Source: Camarhynchus parvulus
Lineage: Eukaryota; Chordata; Aves; Passeriformes; Thraupidae
Reading direction: 5' to 3'
Assembly (NCBI RefSeq): GCF_901933205.1
Contig: NC_044600.1
Location: forward strand, 3,162,001-3,226,000
DNA: 64,000 bases
In this document: positions 61,498-64,000 of the stretch, piece by piece
How positions within the stretch are numbered: position 1 is the first letter of the stretch
Layout of the letters: each line of letters begins with the position of its first letter
Program-made: the position numbers and the translations under genes
Notes under the pieces: model-generated
What the model saw: only the letters and a program-made list of their open reading frames with translations
Told to the model about the DNA's origin: nothing
Database searches by the model: none

Positions 61498-64000
61498 AGG
61501 AGTGGGTTGGGAAATACTCCTGCAGTTCCTGCACGGGCAGGTGAGTTTCCAGTGGTCCTTTTTCAGCTATTTCTTTATTCTGTATCCAAATAATGAGCTC
61601 TTATTCCTGTTTGAGATTAATGGAAGTGTGCCCTGCTGTAGAAATCCTGTTTTATAAAAGAATGGGCATCTCCTCTGCTTTTAGGACTGTGATTTTATCA
61701 ATCTGTATTTTTTTACTAAGGACTTCTCAAGTCTGAGTGTTCTCTGCTAGGGCTGATTGACCAGGACCTGGCTGTGTTTATCTGATAATGTCTCAGCTCA
61801 GAATAAACTAAGTTCTAGAGGAAAAGGGAAAGTTAATTTTTGGGTTTGTTGTTTTTGTCTTTTAAACTTGAAAACTTCCACCTGAGTGAACTTGTAAGTG
61901 AAGATGTATGTTTTGTTTTGCGTGTTTTTCTGGATGAACAACTTTTAGGGAACGTTCACTAATTGGGAGTACGAGGAATAAAGAAGTAGGTGAAGAAAGA
62001 CAATTTAGGGGGGAAATGGAATTGGGATTCAAAATGGATTGAAATTCTTTATAGTTACTGCTTTAGGAAAGCTGTTAAAAAATCTTAGCATTTGTTTGGA
62101 GAAGGACATTTTGAAGCTATATGAGGGTTTTACACCTAGGATTCATATAGTAAATTTCAACTTTAGCTTTGTTAGTAGAATGAGTAAATATGTTGCGTAG
62201 CTATGTGTTCTTAAAAACACGCTGCATGAGTAGTCTGGCACCGATTTTGCTGCTTATATTTTACTATAGGCTATAAAATTTTTGGTTTGTTAAACACGTA
62301 TGTTTATATATATGAGCCCCTCTAGATAGTCCTGCGCTCCTGTGGGACCCACCGACCCTTCTCACTGCTTAACTGGGAGGGGAAGCTCTGAGTATCAGTG
62401 GGAAGTGTCTGATGGAATTGGGAACATCTGCTCCTGCAGCTCTGGCTCCTCCCTGGAGGGGCCAAAGGAGCAGGATGAGTGAAGGAACAAAGGAAATGTG
62501 GAGCAGGGAGCTCTCTGAAGCCTCCTGCTCTCCTTCAGCTTGTCCTCCTGCCAGAGACAGGGAAAGAAAAAGGATAATAAATGGTCCCCCAGCACAGGCA
62601 GCCCTTGAAAGGGACTTTTCTCCTGTGGGCTACAGCCCTAAACCCTCATAAATGGATGTGAAGGGCAGGCTCTGCCAGGCTGGAGAAGTTGATGTTCACA
62701 TCTTATAAAATATTCTTTCATTAAAGTTTACTTTCACACTTTTACATCCTACTTCCTTTAGCTTGGAGTTCTGACTACACAGGAAATGCCCCAACAGATT
62801 CATGAGGATTCCTCTTACTAAATCAAATGTTTTGAAAACATCATTTTTTTAAATGAAGTTTAGCATACAATGTGACTGTGTTCACTTGTACTGATTAACA
62901 AACACTGCTTATTGTTTGTGAAAGAGGATTAACAAATGGATTTGATTAATAAGAAGCAATTGCTTAAAAATGGTATAATTTCTTTAAAAATGTAGTTTAT
63001 ATTAAATGTGAAGTGCAATTCATCATACATTATGCATGGAGATGGGAAAAAATCAAGCCCACTTCTGCATCTGTCCTATAAAGCAAAATATTTGATTTTT
63101 CAGGATTTCTTATTGCTGCAATGTGACAAAATAGTTCAAACCAAACTCATCAGAAAACTAGAGAAAACAGATATTTGTATAAGTTCAAATAGTATTTATT
63201 AGCCAATTTCATGTGTCATATGGCTATTTGAGAACCAGGAAACAAGTAGTAAATGCCGATTTAGTTGGGAAAAAAGACAAAATTTCTGAGAGGAACTGAG
63301 AGGCTCTGGAATGATAAGAGTTTATTTCAGTAGAGGAGGAATAAAAGGATCTGATCAGATGGAACTTTTGTTTTGTGGGATCAATGCTTTTGATCAAATT
63401 ACAGGGACAATGGGAGGCAGAAACATTGAGGTTATTTATGGACTTGTGTGGTTGGAAGGGTAAAAAACCAATGTTCTGTGAAAAGCTGTGATTGACACAG
63501 GACATGGGGAAATCAAATAGAAGCTGGGGAGAAGAGAGAGTGTTGTAAGGAAAGAGATGGAGAAAGGCAAGACTTTATATCTGCCAGGATTGCCTGTGTA
63601 TGATTAGAGTTCCACCCTTGTGTGGATTCCCTCACTGCCAGAAAACCATCACAGAGCAAATTTTTGGTGAATGAAGAATAGGAGAGAATAAATCTTGGGG
63701 GTTTTTTTAATCCTATCTCTGATTTGAAAGTCCACATCCTCATTGTAAATCTCAGTGTATAATATCTAAGATTTTACAGGAGAGAAAGCATGGAATTCAT
63801 AGTTTCAGTTTGTCTGGGCAATATCTAAAAAAATATGGTTTTAAAGAATCTAAGGATCCCTTATCTAATCCTATATACCTCTATTGGTCTAGGTATTCTG
63901 CTATTTCATTTGTAGCCAAGAAAAGTTTGCAAAGATTCTCTGTTAAAAAAAATCTATATAGTTCTACTCATTTTGCTTCTTGAATAGTTCTATGAAAATT
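61498..64000. other. Unique non-coding DNA to the window end
   Basis: No supported gene. At 62270-62400 a TATA-like 'ctataaaatttt' is followed by 'gggacccaccgacccttctc', which has a slight retroviral-LTR flavour but no defined termini. Remaining open frames are below 95 codons with no domain. Confidence 0.65.

Noticed and set aside
62270..62400. Possible LTR with TATA-like box and 'gggacccaccgacccttctc'
   Set aside because: No TG/CA termini, no target duplication and no poly(A) signal at a suitable distance; resemblance too slight.
1..64000. CRISPR array, operon, tRNA/rRNA gene or integrated complete virus
   Set aside because: No spaced direct repeats of suitable size, no clustered coding frames, and no retroviral interior beside any LTR; the window has vertebrate repeat content throughout.

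Overview
The window reads as nuclear DNA from a bird, most likely a passerine (songbird). It has several 3'-end fragments of CR1 LINEs, the main avian retrotransposon, identifiable by the 3' terminal block 'aaggtcccttccaaccc' followed by '..attctgt' or its reverse complement. It also carries three copies, all in the same orientation, of a ~400 bp LTR that I recognise as a common passerine ERV-type solo LTR. The rest is AT-rich and stop-dense. No bacterial, organellar or viral gene organisation is present.

I find no protein-coding gene, tRNA or rRNA that I would defend. Open frames of 60-190 codons are scattered over both strands at a density expected by chance. The longest ones fall in CR1, LTR or minisatellite sequence, or in locally GC-rich DNA where stops are rare. 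The window is therefore best annotated as an intergenic or intronic stretch between anchors outside it.

Layout: 1-14 kb is mostly unique AT-rich DNA with CR1 tails at 3.7, 12.7 and 13.8 kb, an ATTT microsatellite at 6.9 kb and a possible LTR start at 10.55 kb. At 14.4-14.56 kb a GC-rich block combines E-boxes, a TATA-like element and a perfect splice donor, and is a candidate promoter with a short first exon. At 18.9-19.2 kb a homeodomain/PBX-MEIS motif cluster resembles a developmental enhancer. A ~170 bp repeat occurs at 22.2 and 25.3 kb, with LTR copy 1 at 23.3-23.7 kb between its two copies. A long CR1 on the minus strand at 29.35-30.06 kb is interrupted by a ~99 bp TG...CA insertion. AAAT and ATT microsatellites lie at 35.4 and 35.95 kb. 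A second local duplication (~300 bp, roughly nine bases in ten identical) occupies 36.75-37.05 and 39.17-39.48 kb and flanks LTR copy 2. LTR copy 3 is at 49.7-50.16 kb, followed by an old CR1-like fragment. The last 9 kb holds two minisatellites: an 11-bp unit array at 55.4-55.76 kb, and a 51-bp unit array at 61.04-61.5 kb that is G-rich on the minus strand and open in several frames.

No gene pathway or operon can be described. The most useful leads are the two local duplications, the graded 51-bp array, the promoter-like block, the enhancer-like block and the interrupted CR1. Repeat family assignments are from memory of avian repeats and were not checked against a library.
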